Shown here piece by piece: positions 7,890 through 16,057 of a DNA stretch of 64,000 bases. Where the stretch lies: positions 49,296 to 113,295 of the forward strand of contig WHSQ01000003.1 in NCBI GenBank assembly GCA_009380005.1, given 5' to 3'. How positions within the stretch are numbered: position 1 is the stretch's first letter; every line of letters begins with the position of its first letter. This DNA is from Actinomycetota bacterium. Lineage in GTDB: Bacteria > Actinomycetota > CADDZG01 > WHSQ01. The notes under the pieces were generated by a model that was not told where the DNA came from, searched no databases, and saw nothing but the letters and a program-made list of their open reading frames with translations. Made by a program: the position numbers and the translations under genes.

Positions 7890-9502
7890 CGCAGACGAAG
7901 CCCCGCGTGTTGATGCTGGGCCTCGACGGCATGACCTACAACGTCCTGGAGCCGGCCTTCGACGCGGGGCACATGCCCAACCTCCGCGCGCTGATGGAGC
8001 GCAGCGCGTCCGGCGTGTTGACCTCCACGGTGCCCCCCTACACGCCGCCGGGGTGGACCTCGATCTTCACCGGCGTCAATCCCGGCAAGCACGGGATCTT
8101 CGGCTTCACCCTGGGGAACCGGCAACGGCCCGGTGGTCTGGTTCGTCTCGACAAGGTGAAGGCGCCCGCGATCTGGAACGCGGCCAACCACCAGGGCGCG
8201 CGCATGGGCGTCTTCAACGTACCCATGACCTATCCGGCCCCCGTCCTCGACGGATGGTCGGTCTCCGGGATGCTCACGCCGGAGGGCGGGGGGGCGACGC
8301 CCGAGAGCTTCACGTACCCGGCCGAGCTCGCGGCGGAGATCTCCGCGAGGGTGGGTGAATACCGCATCGACATCGACGTGGACTACGACAACGATTGGAA
8401 GTCCACCGACATCATCGAACGTCTGTCGCGCAACCTGGCACTCAAGCGGAAGGCTCTGGAGCTCCTGCTGGAAGCCGACGGTGATCTCCCGATCCTGTTC
8501 GCCGTGCTCGAAGCGCCCGATCGGTTGATGCACGTCCACTACAAGTACATCGACCCCAAGCTCGAGCACTTCGATCGCGACGAAGCACGCCTCATCCGGG
8601 AGCGGGCGTGGAGCTTCTTCGACGAGATGGACGCGGTCGTCGGTGACCTGATCGGCTGGGCGGGCTCGGACGGATACGTGGTCACGATGTCCGACCACGG
8701 CTTCGGGCCCAAGCACAAGACGGTCAACGTCAACATGGCCCTGCGTGAGTGGGGTCTCCTCGCCGTCGGCGGCGCCGGAGCCGTCACGAAGTCCGCCGGG
8801 GTCCGGAGGATCGCACGGCGGGCCAAGAAGGCGCTGCCGAAGAGCGTCTGGAAGAGGGCCAAGTCGGTCGCGCAGGGCTCGATCGACTGGTCCCGCACGA
8901 AGGCCTTCTCGGCCCCCATCCCGCAGCAAGGGGTCTACGTGAACCTGAAGGGTCGCGAGCCGAACGGCATCGTCTCCCGATCTCACTACGAAGACGTGCG
9001 CAACGATGTGATCGCGGGCTTCGAGGCCCTCGTAGACCCGAGCGACGGCGGCAGCGTCACCGATCACGTTCACCGGCGCGAGGACGTCGTCTGGGGTCCC
9101 GAAGCGGAGCGGGCGCCCGACCTCTTCCCGGTCTGTCGCGCCTACTCCTACGAGCTCTCCGACGGCCTCTACTCTCCCGCGATCCTCGACGACTACCGAG
9201 CTCAGCCGCGCGGCTTCCATCAGATGGACGGGATCTTCGGCCTCGCCGGCCCCGGCATCGCATCGGCCGAGGGACTCGTCGCGCGCATCTACGACATCGC
9301 ACCCACGACGCTGTACCTGGCGGGCCTCGCGATCCCCGAGATGGACGGCCGGGTCATACCGGAGGCCGTCTCTCCCGACCGGGCTCCCGAGACCGAAGCC
9401 ATGGACCTCTCGCTTCCCGGGGAGGGCTCGGCCGCCGCCGCGTACTCACCCGAGGAGGAGGCCCAGATCGAGGAGTCGCTGCGCAACCTCGGCTACCTCT
9501 AA
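7886..9502 (+). CDS. COG3379-type AP-superfamily phosphodiesterase/transferase (copy 1)
   Basis: 538 residues from a GTG at 7886 (GTGA overlap with the upstream stop; AGGAGA 5 nt before). Features are VLMLGLDGMTYNVLEP with the first metal Asp, the Thr nucleophile loop VPPYTPPGWTSIFTG, NPGKHGIFGF, and VVTMSDHGFGPKHK. There is no signal peptide or membrane helix, so it is probably cytoplasmic or peripheral. The family belongs to the type I phosphodiesterase/nucleotide pyrophosphatase group, but substrates are undefined. It ends with EEEAQIEESLRNLGYL, nearly identical to the tail of the paralogue at 13422-15029. Coupling to a CDP-alcohol transferase suggests phospho-alcohol chemistry. Confidence 0.85.
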   Translation: MTQTKPRVLMLGLDGMTYNVLEPAFDAGHMPNLRALMERSASGVLTSTVPPYTPPGWTSIFTGVNPGKHGIFGFTLGNRQRPGGLVRLDKVKAPAIWNAANHQGARMGVFNVPMTYPAPVLDGWSVSGMLTPEGGGATPESFTYPAELAAEISARVGEYRIDIDVDYDNDWKSTDIIERLSRNLALKRKALELLLEADGDLPILFAVLEAPDRLMHVHYKYIDPKLEHFDRDEARLIRERAWSFFDEMDAVVGDLIGWAGSDGYVVTMSDHGFGPKHKTVNVNMALREWGLLAVGGAGAVTKSAGVRRIARRAKKALPKSVWKRAKSVAQGSIDWSRTKAFSAPIPQQGVYVNLKGREPNGIVSRSHYEDVRNDVIAGFEALVDPSDGGSVTDHVHRREDVVWGPEAERAPDLFPVCRAYSYELSDGLYSPAILDDYRAQPRGFHQMDGIFGLAGPGIASAEGLVARIYDIAPTTLYLAGLAIPEMDGRVIPEAVSPDRAPETEAMDLSLPGEGSAAAAYSPEEEAQIEESLRNLGYL

Positions 9503-9602
9503 TGGGGTTCGTAACGGCCTATGGGAAGGTGACTTCTCAGTCAGCCGGAGGGTGAGGACCGAGTTACTTCGAGACCGCGAGCCTTAGTGCTGGTCGGGCG
9601 AA

Positions 9603-9608
9603 TACCAT
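9603..9608 (+). promoter_or_regulatory. Candidate -10 element for the CDF gene
   Basis: TACCAT is 6 nt before the ATG at 9615, with only a weak purine stretch between, so a leaderless start is plausible. Confidence 0.45.
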
Positions 9609-9614
9609 CAGGGC

Positions 9615-10256
9615 ATGTCTCACACCGCGACCTGTTATCTCGATCCGGCACATACGCACGACGAGCCCGAGCTTGATGCTCGGACGCGGGAGGGGCTTCT
9701 CGCCGTCGGAGTTTCGCTGGCGATTCTGGGATTTACCGCGATCGCGCAGTTCCTGGTTTTTCTCGCTTCGGGGAGCGCGGCCCTGTTTGCTGACTTGGTC
9801 CATAACGTTGGCGATGCCCTCACCGCGGTTCCCGTAGGGCTGGCCTTCCTGCTCCGTTCACAACGAGCCGAACGATACGCAGGCTTGATGGTTGTCTTCG
9901 CCATCGCCGTGAGTGGTGTGGTCGCCGGGGGGGTCGCCGTAGATAAACTGATCAATGGGCACACCCCGGACCATCTTCTAGTTCTTGCGGTAGCAGGGGC
10001 CATAGGAGTGGTCGGCAATGGGATTGCCGCCCGGGTCCGAACACGAGCGGGCAAGAAGCTGAACAGTCCCGCATTGGTCGCCGATGGTCACCACGCGAAG
10101 GTCGACGCCGTGGTCAGTGGTGGCGTCGCGCTGAGCTCGGTCCTTGTGGGTGTGGGTTTGCCCATTGCCGACCCGCTGATCGCCTTGGCCATTACCGCGA
10201 TGATAGGCCACATAACCTGGGAAGCCTGGAGGACCGTGCATGGTCACGGTCACTAG
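9615..10256 (+). CDS. Cation diffusion facilitator (CDF) metal efflux protein, short form
   Basis: 213 residues with five or six membrane helices. The zinc-site pairs of CDF transporters are visible: LFADLVHNVGDALT in helix 2 (HNxGD) and VADGHHAKVDAVVS in helix 5 (HxxxD). The N-terminus has a Cys/His-rich stretch (CYLDPAHTHDEPE) and the C-terminus ends HGHGH, both possible metal binders. The usual C-terminal cytoplasmic domain of about 80 residues is missing, so this is a short CDF, probably still able to exchange a divalent cation for protons. Base composition is visibly less GC-rich than its neighbours, suggesting acquisition by transfer. Confidence 0.88.
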   Translation: MSHTATCYLDPAHTHDEPELDARTREGLLAVGVSLAILGFTAIAQFLVFLASGSAALFADLVHNVGDALTAVPVGLAFLLRSQRAERYAGLMVVFAIAVSGVVAGGVAVDKLINGHTPDHLLVLAVAGAIGVVGNGIAARVRTRAGKKLNSPALVADGHHAKVDAVVSGGVALSSVLVGVGLPIADPLIALAITAMIGHITWEAWRTVHGHGH

Positions 10257-10604
10257 GAGCTCTGCGAACGAACACCACAAGTCGTATCTAGCCCAGCTGA
10301 ACTAGTTGGGGAAGAAGGAACGCATCCGTTTCCGGATCATCGTCTTGGCCGGCTGCTGAAGCTAGCCCGGCCAGTCCCTCCGCCACCGCCTCGTAACCGA
10401 CCTTCCCTATCTGCCTCCCGGTCGACGACTTGACGGCTAGGACGGTGGGATATCTAGCGCTCGCCGAACGCCGGGTGGTTCTACAGACTGCGCTACATGG
10501 GCAATCTCTGGGGCACTCGGCGGGTTTTACGATGTCCGGGCGGGTATATGTGGCATCACCGCCCACACCGGAAGTGGGCCGGCTCTGGCAGGAAGGGGTG
10601 GCGC
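10257..10604. other. Non-coding stretch with possible gene remnant
   Basis: About 350 bases between the CDF and DUF4383 genes. Composition is mixed and less GC-rich at its start. On the minus strand a frame closing at 10288 reads like a protein C-terminus (KSSTGRQIGKVGYEAVAEG near 10380), but it has no convincing start or recognised family, so it may be a decayed gene. No tRNA, repeat or strong hairpin was seen. Confidence 0.35.
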
Positions 10605-11045
10605 ATGACGACAACGCCTGTGACGAGCACGACGGAAAAGACGCCCGGCCAGATGTTCGCCCTCGTCATCGGGGTCGTCTATCTGCTGGTGGGGATAGCC
10701 GGGTTCTTCGTGGCGGGCAGCTTCACCGGCGGGAGCGCCGACGACAAGCTGATCCTCTTCCCGATCAACCACCTCCACAACATCATCCATGTCGCGCTGG
10801 GCGTCGGATGGATCTGGGGATCGCGCACGGTCGCAACGGCGAAGCAGATCAACACGTTGTTCGGGATAGTGCTCCTGGCCGTGGCCGTCTTGGGCTTCGT
10901 CGTGCCGGACTTCATGCAGGACCTGATCAACGTCCAGAGCGCTGGCGACGCCGACAACTTCTTGCACCTCGTCACCGGAGCCCTGGGCCTCTACTTCGGA
11001 ACCGCGGGGGCGGGGGACCGCATCAGAACCGGGACGACCTCGTAG
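10605..11045 (+). CDS. DUF4383 membrane protein (copy 1)
   Basis: 146 residues from the ATG at 10605, with GGAAGGGG 6 nt upstream. Four membrane helices are evident, with the family landmarks TPGQMFALVIGVVYLLVGI near the N-terminus, the polar INHLHNIIHVALG between helices and FLHLVTGALGLYFGT at the end. DUF4383 proteins are small actinobacterial membrane proteins of unknown function; the conserved His residues in the loops could bind a metal or act in protonation, but that is a guess. A paralogue follows 83 nt downstream. Confidence 0.85.
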   Translation: MTTTPVTSTTEKTPGQMFALVIGVVYLLVGIAGFFVAGSFTGGSADDKLILFPINHLHNIIHVALGVGWIWGSRTVATAKQINTLFGIVLLAVAVLGFVVPDFMQDLINVQSAGDADNFLHLVTGALGLYFGTAGAGDRIRTGTTS

Positions 11046-11113
11046 CCGGAGCTCGGCTCGAGACCGTCGATGGCCCCGCTCCGGTGGAGCCCTTCTCGCC
11101 TCCCAGGGACGGT

Positions 11114-11119
11114 TAGAGT
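11114..11119 (+). promoter_or_regulatory. Candidate -10 element for the second DUF4383 gene
   Basis: TAGAGT is 9 nt before the ATG at 11129 and no Shine-Dalgarno sequence intervenes. Confidence 0.4.
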
Positions 11120-11128
11120 GCGGCCGCA

Positions 11129-11545
11129 ATGGCGGTCAGGGTCCACGACAGAACACCGGCACAGGGTTTCGCCTTCGCTTTCGGCGTCGCCTATCTCGCG
11201 GTGGGGATCCTGGGGTTCGCCCTGACCGGCTGGGATCGTTTCTTCGGCGACACGGGCGAGAAGCTCGTCATCTTCGAGCTCAATCCGTTCCACAATGTCG
11301 TTCACCTGCTCCTCGGGGGCGTCTGGCTCGTAGCCTCGGACGACCACTACAGGGCCAGGACGGTGAACCTCGCCTTCGGGGCCGCCTATGCCCTGGTGGG
11401 GCTGCTCGGGGTGTTCGGCCTCCTGGACTCGATCCTCAGCACGAACTCGGCCGACCACGGCCTCCACTTCGTGAGCGCGGCGCTCGCGCTTTACTTCGGG
11501 ACCTTCGGTGCGGAGTTCCCGCAGATGGCGCAGGAAGATATCTAG
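11129..11545 (+). CDS. DUF4383 membrane protein (copy 2)
   Basis: 138 residues, four membrane helices, colinear with the upstream copy: RTPAQGFAFAFGVAYLAVGI at the N-terminus, LNPFHNVVHLLLGGVW in the middle and GLHFVSAALALYFGTFG at the end. Similarity is at family level rather than near-identity, so the duplication is old. The spacing and separate -10 suggest it may be transcribed independently of copy 1. Its stop overlaps that of the convergent ACT-domain gene. Function unknown. Confidence 0.85.
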   Translation: MAVRVHDRTPAQGFAFAFGVAYLAVGILGFALTGWDRFFGDTGEKLVIFELNPFHNVVHLLLGGVWLVASDDHYRARTVNLAFGAAYALVGLLGVFGLLDSILSTNSADHGLHFVSAALALYFGTFGAEFPQMAQEDI

Positions 11546-11919
11546 GCGCGCCCGGCGCTCTCGAGGTCGTCGACGGCGAAGATGATCTCGGTCTCTCCGT
11601 TGCCGCGTCTCCCCAGGTACGCGGAGGAGATCACGACGCCTGCATCGGTCAATCTCCTGCAGTAGCGGCCGAGCTCGCCGGGCCGGTCGTCGAGCGTCGC
11701 GGCCATCACCGGACGCACCCCGTCGACCTTGAAGCCGTTCGCCGACAAGACCTCTCCGGCCTCCTCGCCGTCGTCGACGACCAGATGAACGACCCCGCGG
11801 CCGTCGAAGGTGGTCGCCGCGAGGGTCTCGATGTTGACGCGGTTGGCGCCCAATAGCTCACCGATATCGGCCAGGACCCCGGCTCGATCGTCGACGATGA
11901 CGGTGATCTCTTCGAGCAT
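11542..11919 (-). CDS. Tandem ACT-domain protein
   Basis: 125 residues forming two ACT modules: residues 1-65 begin ITVIVDDRAGVLADIGELL and residues 70-120 contain ATLDDRPGELGRYCRRLTD. The Dx(R/K)xG ligand-binding turn occurs in both (DDRAG, DDRPG). Stand-alone double-ACT proteins are regulatory amino-acid sensors, and actinobacterial ones of this length are often of unknown partner. There is no catalytic domain. The gene begins leaderlessly (TAATGT 6 nt before the ATG). Confidence 0.85.
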   Translation of the reverse strand: MLEEITVIVDDRAGVLADIGELLGANRVNIETLAATTFDGRGVVHLVVDDGEEAGEVLSANGFKVDGVRPVMAATLDDRPGELGRYCRRLTDAGVVISSAYLGRRGNGETEIIFAVDDLESAGRA

Positions 11920-11925
11920 GGTCGA

Positions 11926-11931
11926 ACATTA
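11926..11931 (-). promoter_or_regulatory. Candidate -10 element for the ACT-domain gene
   Basis: TAATGT on the minus strand, 6 nt before the ATG at 11919; no Shine-Dalgarno sequence, consistent with a leaderless transcript. Confidence 0.5.
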
Positions 11932-11941
11932 CTCCGGTTGG

Positions 11942-13405
11942 TCAGTGCGCGCCTTCGCCCGAGACCACCGCTCGGAACGTTCGCCACAGGATCCAGAGGT
12001 CCAGGGAGAGCGACCAGTTCTGGATGTAGAACAGGTCGAATCGGACGTAGTCCGAGAAGGACGTTTCGGCTCGTCCGCTAACCTGCCAGAGCCCCGTCAT
12101 CCCCGGTTTCACGTTGAGCCGGTTGCGAACCCAGTGGTCGTACTGCTCGACCTCGGAGGGAAGGGCAGGCCGCGGCCCCACGAGGCTCATCTCCCCCCGG
12201 AACACGTTGATCAGCTGGGGAAGCTCGTCCAGCGAATAGCGGCGCAGGAAGCGCCCGGCCCCCGTGACGCGGGGGTCCTCCTTGAGCTTGAAGAGCAGGC
12301 CCGGGCCCTCCGACTGCGCCTCCAGCTCGGCCCGCTTATCCTCCGCGTCTCTCACCATCGTCCGGAACTTCCAGACGACGAACGGCTCGCCGTCCCGGCT
12401 CACTCTCACCTGCCGGAAGTAGACGGGACCCTCGGAGTCCCGCTTGATCCACAGCGAGAAGACGGCGAACACGGGGGAGAGCAGCACCAGTCCCAGCGTC
12501 GAACCGAGCAGGTCGATGGCTCGTTTCAGGGCGCGCTGGAACGGGTTGATACCGGAACGCCGCACGTACAGCAACGGGATGCCCGCCACCGACTGCACGA
12601 TCACCCGCGAAGCGAGCAGGTCCATGGTCCCGGACGTGATCTGCAGATCGACGTCGGCGTCCTGCAACTCCCAGAACAACCGGTTCAGCCGGCCGGCGTC
12701 GAACGCCGACGCCGCGACCAGCACGAGGCCCACGTGGTGCCGGCGGATCAGGTCCTCGAGGTCCTGGGTCGAGCCCAGCACCTTCTTGTCTCCGACGACT
12801 TCCTGCCCGGGTTGTACCTCGTCGTCGACGAAGCCAACGATCCGGTACCCGAGCCAACCCTCCCGTTCCAGCGTTCGAACCATCGTCCGCGCTTCCTGGT
12901 TGGCGCCCAACACGATCGTGCTCGTGGTGTCTCCGCCACGACGTCGCAGGAAATGCAGGATCTTGCGGACGAGGAGGCGCTCGCCGCCGACGATCACCAG
13001 GCCCGACCCGAGAGCCAGCAAGCCCCAACCGCGCGCGAGGTCGCCTCCGAACAACTTCAGCGCGTCCGCGACGAAGATCGTGATGGTCCCGGCCACGACG
13101 CCGTTGAACACCTGTTTGAACTCGTTGACGGGCCCCAACACCTGGCGGGGCTCGTACAGGCCGTACAGCCAGAAGAGCAGCAGCCACACGGGGGTGGCTA
13201 CCAGCGCGATCATGCCGTAGTCGACGCCCCGAGCCGGCGAGCCCGGCATGAGCTCGAACCGGACGATGGAGGCCACGAAGAGCGCTGCCGACACCGCCAG
13301 GCCGTCGGCCAGGACCCGGAGCGCGATCCGCTTGAAGCTGCGACGCGCCGCGGGCGTGCGAGTGGGCTGCGAGGAGGGCTCGAGCGAGCGAGCCGGTTCG
13401 GCCAT
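11942..13405 (-). CDS. Undecaprenyl-phosphate sugar phosphotransferase (WbaP/WcaJ-like)
   Basis: 487 residues. The N-terminal third has four to five membrane helices, a Rossmann-like CoA_binding_3 region follows (TSTIVLGANQEARTMVRTL, about residue 160), and the C-terminal 200 residues are the bacterial sugar transferase domain (KRAIDLLGSTLGLVLLSP, WKFRTMVRDAEDKR, LDELPQLINVFRGEMSLVGP, GLWQVSGR). It transfers a sugar-1-phosphate from a nucleotide sugar to undecaprenyl phosphate, starting a glycan repeat unit. It is the last gene of the minus-strand series that includes G1P dehydrogenase and DUF4012, with a possible internal promoter. Confidence 0.93.
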   Translation of the reverse strand: MAEPARSLEPSSQPTRTPAARRSFKRIALRVLADGLAVSAALFVASIVRFELMPGSPARGVDYGMIALVATPVWLLLFWLYGLYEPRQVLGPVNEFKQVFNGVVAGTITIFVADALKLFGGDLARGWGLLALGSGLVIVGGERLLVRKILHFLRRRGGDTTSTIVLGANQEARTMVRTLEREGWLGYRIVGFVDDEVQPGQEVVGDKKVLGSTQDLEDLIRRHHVGLVLVAASAFDAGRLNRLFWELQDADVDLQITSGTMDLLASRVIVQSVAGIPLLYVRRSGINPFQRALKRAIDLLGSTLGLVLLSPVFAVFSLWIKRDSEGPVYFRQVRVSRDGEPFVVWKFRTMVRDAEDKRAELEAQSEGPGLLFKLKEDPRVTGAGRFLRRYSLDELPQLINVFRGEMSLVGPRPALPSEVEQYDHWVRNRLNVKPGMTGLWQVSGRAETSFSDYVRFDLFYIQNWSLSLDLWILWRTFRAVVSGEGAH

Positions 13406-13412
13406 GGCTGGA

Positions 13413-13418
13413 ATCTTA
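13413..13418 (-). promoter_or_regulatory. Candidate internal -10 element for the sugar transferase gene
   Basis: TAAGAT, minus strand, 7 nt before the ATG at 13405. It lies in the 16-nt gap after the upstream stop, so the gene could be expressed both from the operon and from its own leaderless promoter. Confidence 0.4.
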
Positions 13419-13421
13419 GGC

Positions 13422-15029
13422 CTAGAGATAGCCGAGGCCCCGTAGGGCGTCTTCTATCTGTTCCTCCTCTTCGGCGGAGTAGGGAGAGTCCTCGCCGTCC
13501 CCCGAGCGGGCCGGAGGTTCCGTCCACGTGATCGGGTTCGCATCGAGGTGGGAGGGAGAGAACGCGCCCCTCAGCACCTCGCCGTCGAGGCCCGTCGGTA
13601 CGTCCAGGCCCGCCTGGTAGAGGAGCGTCGGGGTCACGTCCATCACGGTTCCTTCGATGCGCCCGCCGGCCTCGACGCCCGCGCCGGCGACGATCACGAT
13701 CCCGTCCGGGTGATGGACGCCGCGGGGGAGGTCGGCGACGTTGGTGAAGCGCTCGTGGTGGAAGATCTCGTCGTCGAGCTCGTAGGTGTGATCGCGCAGC
13801 ACCGGGAAGAGGTCGGGCGCGCGCTCCAGCTCCGATCCGCTCAACACGTCCTCGCGCTTGTGCACGACGTCGGTGACTGGCTTCCCATCCGGCCCCCGCA
13901 GTTCTTCGAAGCGCGCTATCAACTCGTCACGGACGGCGTCGATCTCGGCGGCCTCGACGATGCCGAATCGTTCGCGACCCTTCACGTTCACATGCACGCC
14001 CTGCTGGGGGATGTTGGAGGCGAACGCTCTGGTGCGCGACCAATCGATCGCCTTGAACGTGTGCCCCTTCGCCTGCCGGGCGATGCGCCGCGACAACACG
14101 CGCTTAGCGACCGGCACCATCGCCCGCGCGAGCTTCGTCCGCATCAGGCGCGCCGTCGGCCTGGTGCGCATGTATCCCCACTCCGCCAACAGCGCGTTGG
14201 TGCGAACCGTGACCAGCCACGCGGTGAAGCCGTGATCCGAGCACACGATCGCACCTCCGTCCGGGCCGGCCCAGTCGCCCAGCAGGCCTACGACGCGATC
14301 GAGCGCGGCGAAGCACGTCTCTACCTCCGGCCGGATCCGCTTCGCAGCCGCGGTGTCGTAGAGCTCGTCCGAGGGATCCAGGTAGCGGTAGTAGACGTGC
14401 TGCAGCCGGTCGGGGGCCTCCATCACCGAGAACACGACGTCGACGGGGTCGTCCTGCAACAGTCGCTCCAGGACGACGTATCGCTGTTCTATCGACGCCA
14501 ACCCCCGCCGGCAGAGCTCGGCGTCGCGCCAGTCGGTCTCGTAGTTGGCGCTCAGGTCGATCACGTAACCGGGAGCCCACCGTTCGATCCGCTGCGTCAG
14601 CTCCGCGGGGTACGCGAACCCGCGCTGCCGTTCGCCGAAGCCGGGGGTCATCATCCCCGCGACCATCCAACCGTCCACGGGCTGAGGGGGATACGTCAGC
14701 GGGATGTTGTAGGCGCCGACGCGCACCCCTTGCGCACGGGTCATGTCCCACAACGTCGGGGCCTTCACCTTCCCCGCGTGCATCAGCTCCACGGGTTCGT
14801 CCTGGATGTTCCCGAACTGGAACCCATAGATGCCGTGCCGGCCCGGGTTGACGCCGGTGACGGCCGAGGTCCACGCCGGTGGCGTGTAGGTCGGGACCGT
14901 GGAGCGCAACGTCCCCCATGCTCCCCGGTCCCGCAGGGCTGCGAGACGAGGCATGACTCCGGCCTCGATCAGCGGATCGATCAGGTGCCAGGCGGCCCCG
15001 TCGAGGCCGATCACCGCCGCCCTAGCCAT
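13422..15029 (-). CDS. COG3379-type AP-superfamily phosphodiesterase/transferase (copy 2)
   Basis: 535 residues, colinear with the enzyme at 7886-9502: AAVIGLDGAAWHLIDPLIEA with the metal Asp, Thr loop VPTYTPPAWTSAVTG, NPGRHGIYGFQ, IVCSDHGFTAW and the tail EEEEQIEDALRGLGYL. No signal peptide. Start ATG at 15029 overlaps the stop of the glycerol-1-phosphate dehydrogenase gene by 8 nt, so the two are translationally coupled. Known relatives hydrolyse or transfer phosphodiester groups, but the substrate is not established. Context suggests a glycerol-phosphate or other phospho-polyol substrate. Confidence 0.85.
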   Translation of the reverse strand: MARAAVIGLDGAAWHLIDPLIEAGVMPRLAALRDRGAWGTLRSTVPTYTPPAWTSAVTGVNPGRHGIYGFQFGNIQDEPVELMHAGKVKAPTLWDMTRAQGVRVGAYNIPLTYPPQPVDGWMVAGMMTPGFGERQRGFAYPAELTQRIERWAPGYVIDLSANYETDWRDAELCRRGLASIEQRYVVLERLLQDDPVDVVFSVMEAPDRLQHVYYRYLDPSDELYDTAAAKRIRPEVETCFAALDRVVGLLGDWAGPDGGAIVCSDHGFTAWLVTVRTNALLAEWGYMRTRPTARLMRTKLARAMVPVAKRVLSRRIARQAKGHTFKAIDWSRTRAFASNIPQQGVHVNVKGRERFGIVEAAEIDAVRDELIARFEELRGPDGKPVTDVVHKREDVLSGSELERAPDLFPVLRDHTYELDDEIFHHERFTNVADLPRGVHHPDGIVIVAGAGVEAGGRIEGTVMDVTPTLLYQAGLDVPTGLDGEVLRGAFSPSHLDANPITWTEPPARSGDGEDSPYSAEEEEQIEDALRGLGYL

Positions 15030-16053
15030 CGGCGAACGCGTCCTTGATCAGGGCGCGGGCCCCGGCTTCATCCAGGTCCGAGTGCTCGAGGACCGTGAAG
15101 CGACCGGGCCGTGTATCCGGAGCGTGCAGGACGACCCTCACGAGATCATCTTCATCGAGGCCGAGATCGCTCGGTGCACTGGGCAGTCCGATCGCCCGGA
15201 GCCGGCCGCGCAGCTCCGCGACGTCGTCGCCGTAGAGCGCCGCGGAGATGATGCAACCGAAGGCCACCTGTTCGCCGTGGAGTGCCCGGCCCCCGTACAA
15301 CTCGTCGATGGCGTGGGAGATCTCGTGCTCCCCGCCGGACGCCGGGCGCGAGCTGTGAGCGTGGATCATCGCCATCCCCGACAGCACCAAGCCGTCGGCG
15401 AGTCTCGGCAGGATCTCGAGTCGCGCCCCGAGGTTCGCGTTCTCGATGATGTCCTGGACGAGCTCGTACGCCTGCACCGAGAGGTCCCACGAGCGATCGT
15501 CGGTGTCTTCGAGTCCTCGTTCCGCCGCCAGCTTCCAATCCCGCAACGCGTAGGGGTTGGCGAGCAGGTCGCCGAGCCCGGCGCGCAGGGAGGCCTCGGG
15601 GGCACCGAGCAAGGTCGGCATCGACAGGAACAACGCCGCCGGCATGATGGCGCCCACGCTTTCGGGCCGGCCTTCGTGGTCGGGGACGACCGCGATCGGG
15701 GAGCAGATCCCGTCGTGGGAGAGCTGGGTGGGGACGCTGACGATGGCGATGCCGGCTCGCGCCGCGGCGAGCTTGCCGACGTCCAGGGTCCTTCCGCCCC
15801 CGATCGCGACGATGGCATCGGCTCCGCCTCGTCGAGCCGCCGACCCCAGGGCAGAAGACCAGTCCTGGTTCGCGCCCTCGGATACGGGACGGCTGTCGAG
15901 GGCGTCGTCGATCCCGGACGCCAGCGTCTTTCCATGCGTGCCGACCAACAGCAGCGGCGACGAGATGTTCAGGGAACCCAGGCTCTCTGCGAGCCGGGAC
16001 GCGGCGATCGTCTCGTCGCCCTCCGTGAACGTGAATACCCGAGGTTGATCCAA
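15022..16053 (-). CDS. sn-glycerol-1-phosphate dehydrogenase family (archaeal-type/AraM-like)
   Basis: 343 residues from a TTG at 16053, 4 nt after the upstream stop; no ATG or GTG fits, so this start is probable but not certain. The protein belongs to the iron-type dehydroquinate synthase/glycerol dehydrogenase fold: AIGGGRTLDVGKLAA (NAD-binding, about residue 84), VPTQLSHDGICSPIAVV with the metal Asp, GGEHEISHAIDEL and LHGEQVAFG with the two metal His. These match enzymes reducing dihydroxyacetone phosphate to sn-glycerol-1-phosphate, the archaeal lipid stereoisomer, also found in Bacillus as AraM. It lies between a cytidylyltransferase and a COG3379 enzyme, all coupled. Confidence 0.87.
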   Translation of the reverse strand: MDQPRVFTFTEGDETIAASRLAESLGSLNISSPLLLVGTHGKTLASGIDDALDSRPVSEGANQDWSSALGSAARRGGADAIVAIGGGRTLDVGKLAAARAGIAIVSVPTQLSHDGICSPIAVVPDHEGRPESVGAIMPAALFLSMPTLLGAPEASLRAGLGDLLANPYALRDWKLAAERGLEDTDDRSWDLSVQAYELVQDIIENANLGARLEILPRLADGLVLSGMAMIHAHSSRPASGGEHEISHAIDELYGGRALHGEQVAFGCIISAALYGDDVAELRGRLRAIGLPSAPSDLGLDEDDLVRVVLHAPDTRPGRFTVLEHSDLDEAGARALIKDAFADG

Positions 16054-16057
16054 GCCG

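Noticed and set aside
7655..9220. Minus-strand open frame of 521 codons opposite the COG3379 gene
   Set aside because: Antisense shadow of a well-supported gene, rich in Arg/Asp/His/Val with no motif.
10288..10614. Minus-strand 108-codon frame as a real gene
   Set aside because: Cys/Arg/Thr-rich first half, overlaps the DUF4383 start, no family; kept only as a possible remnant.
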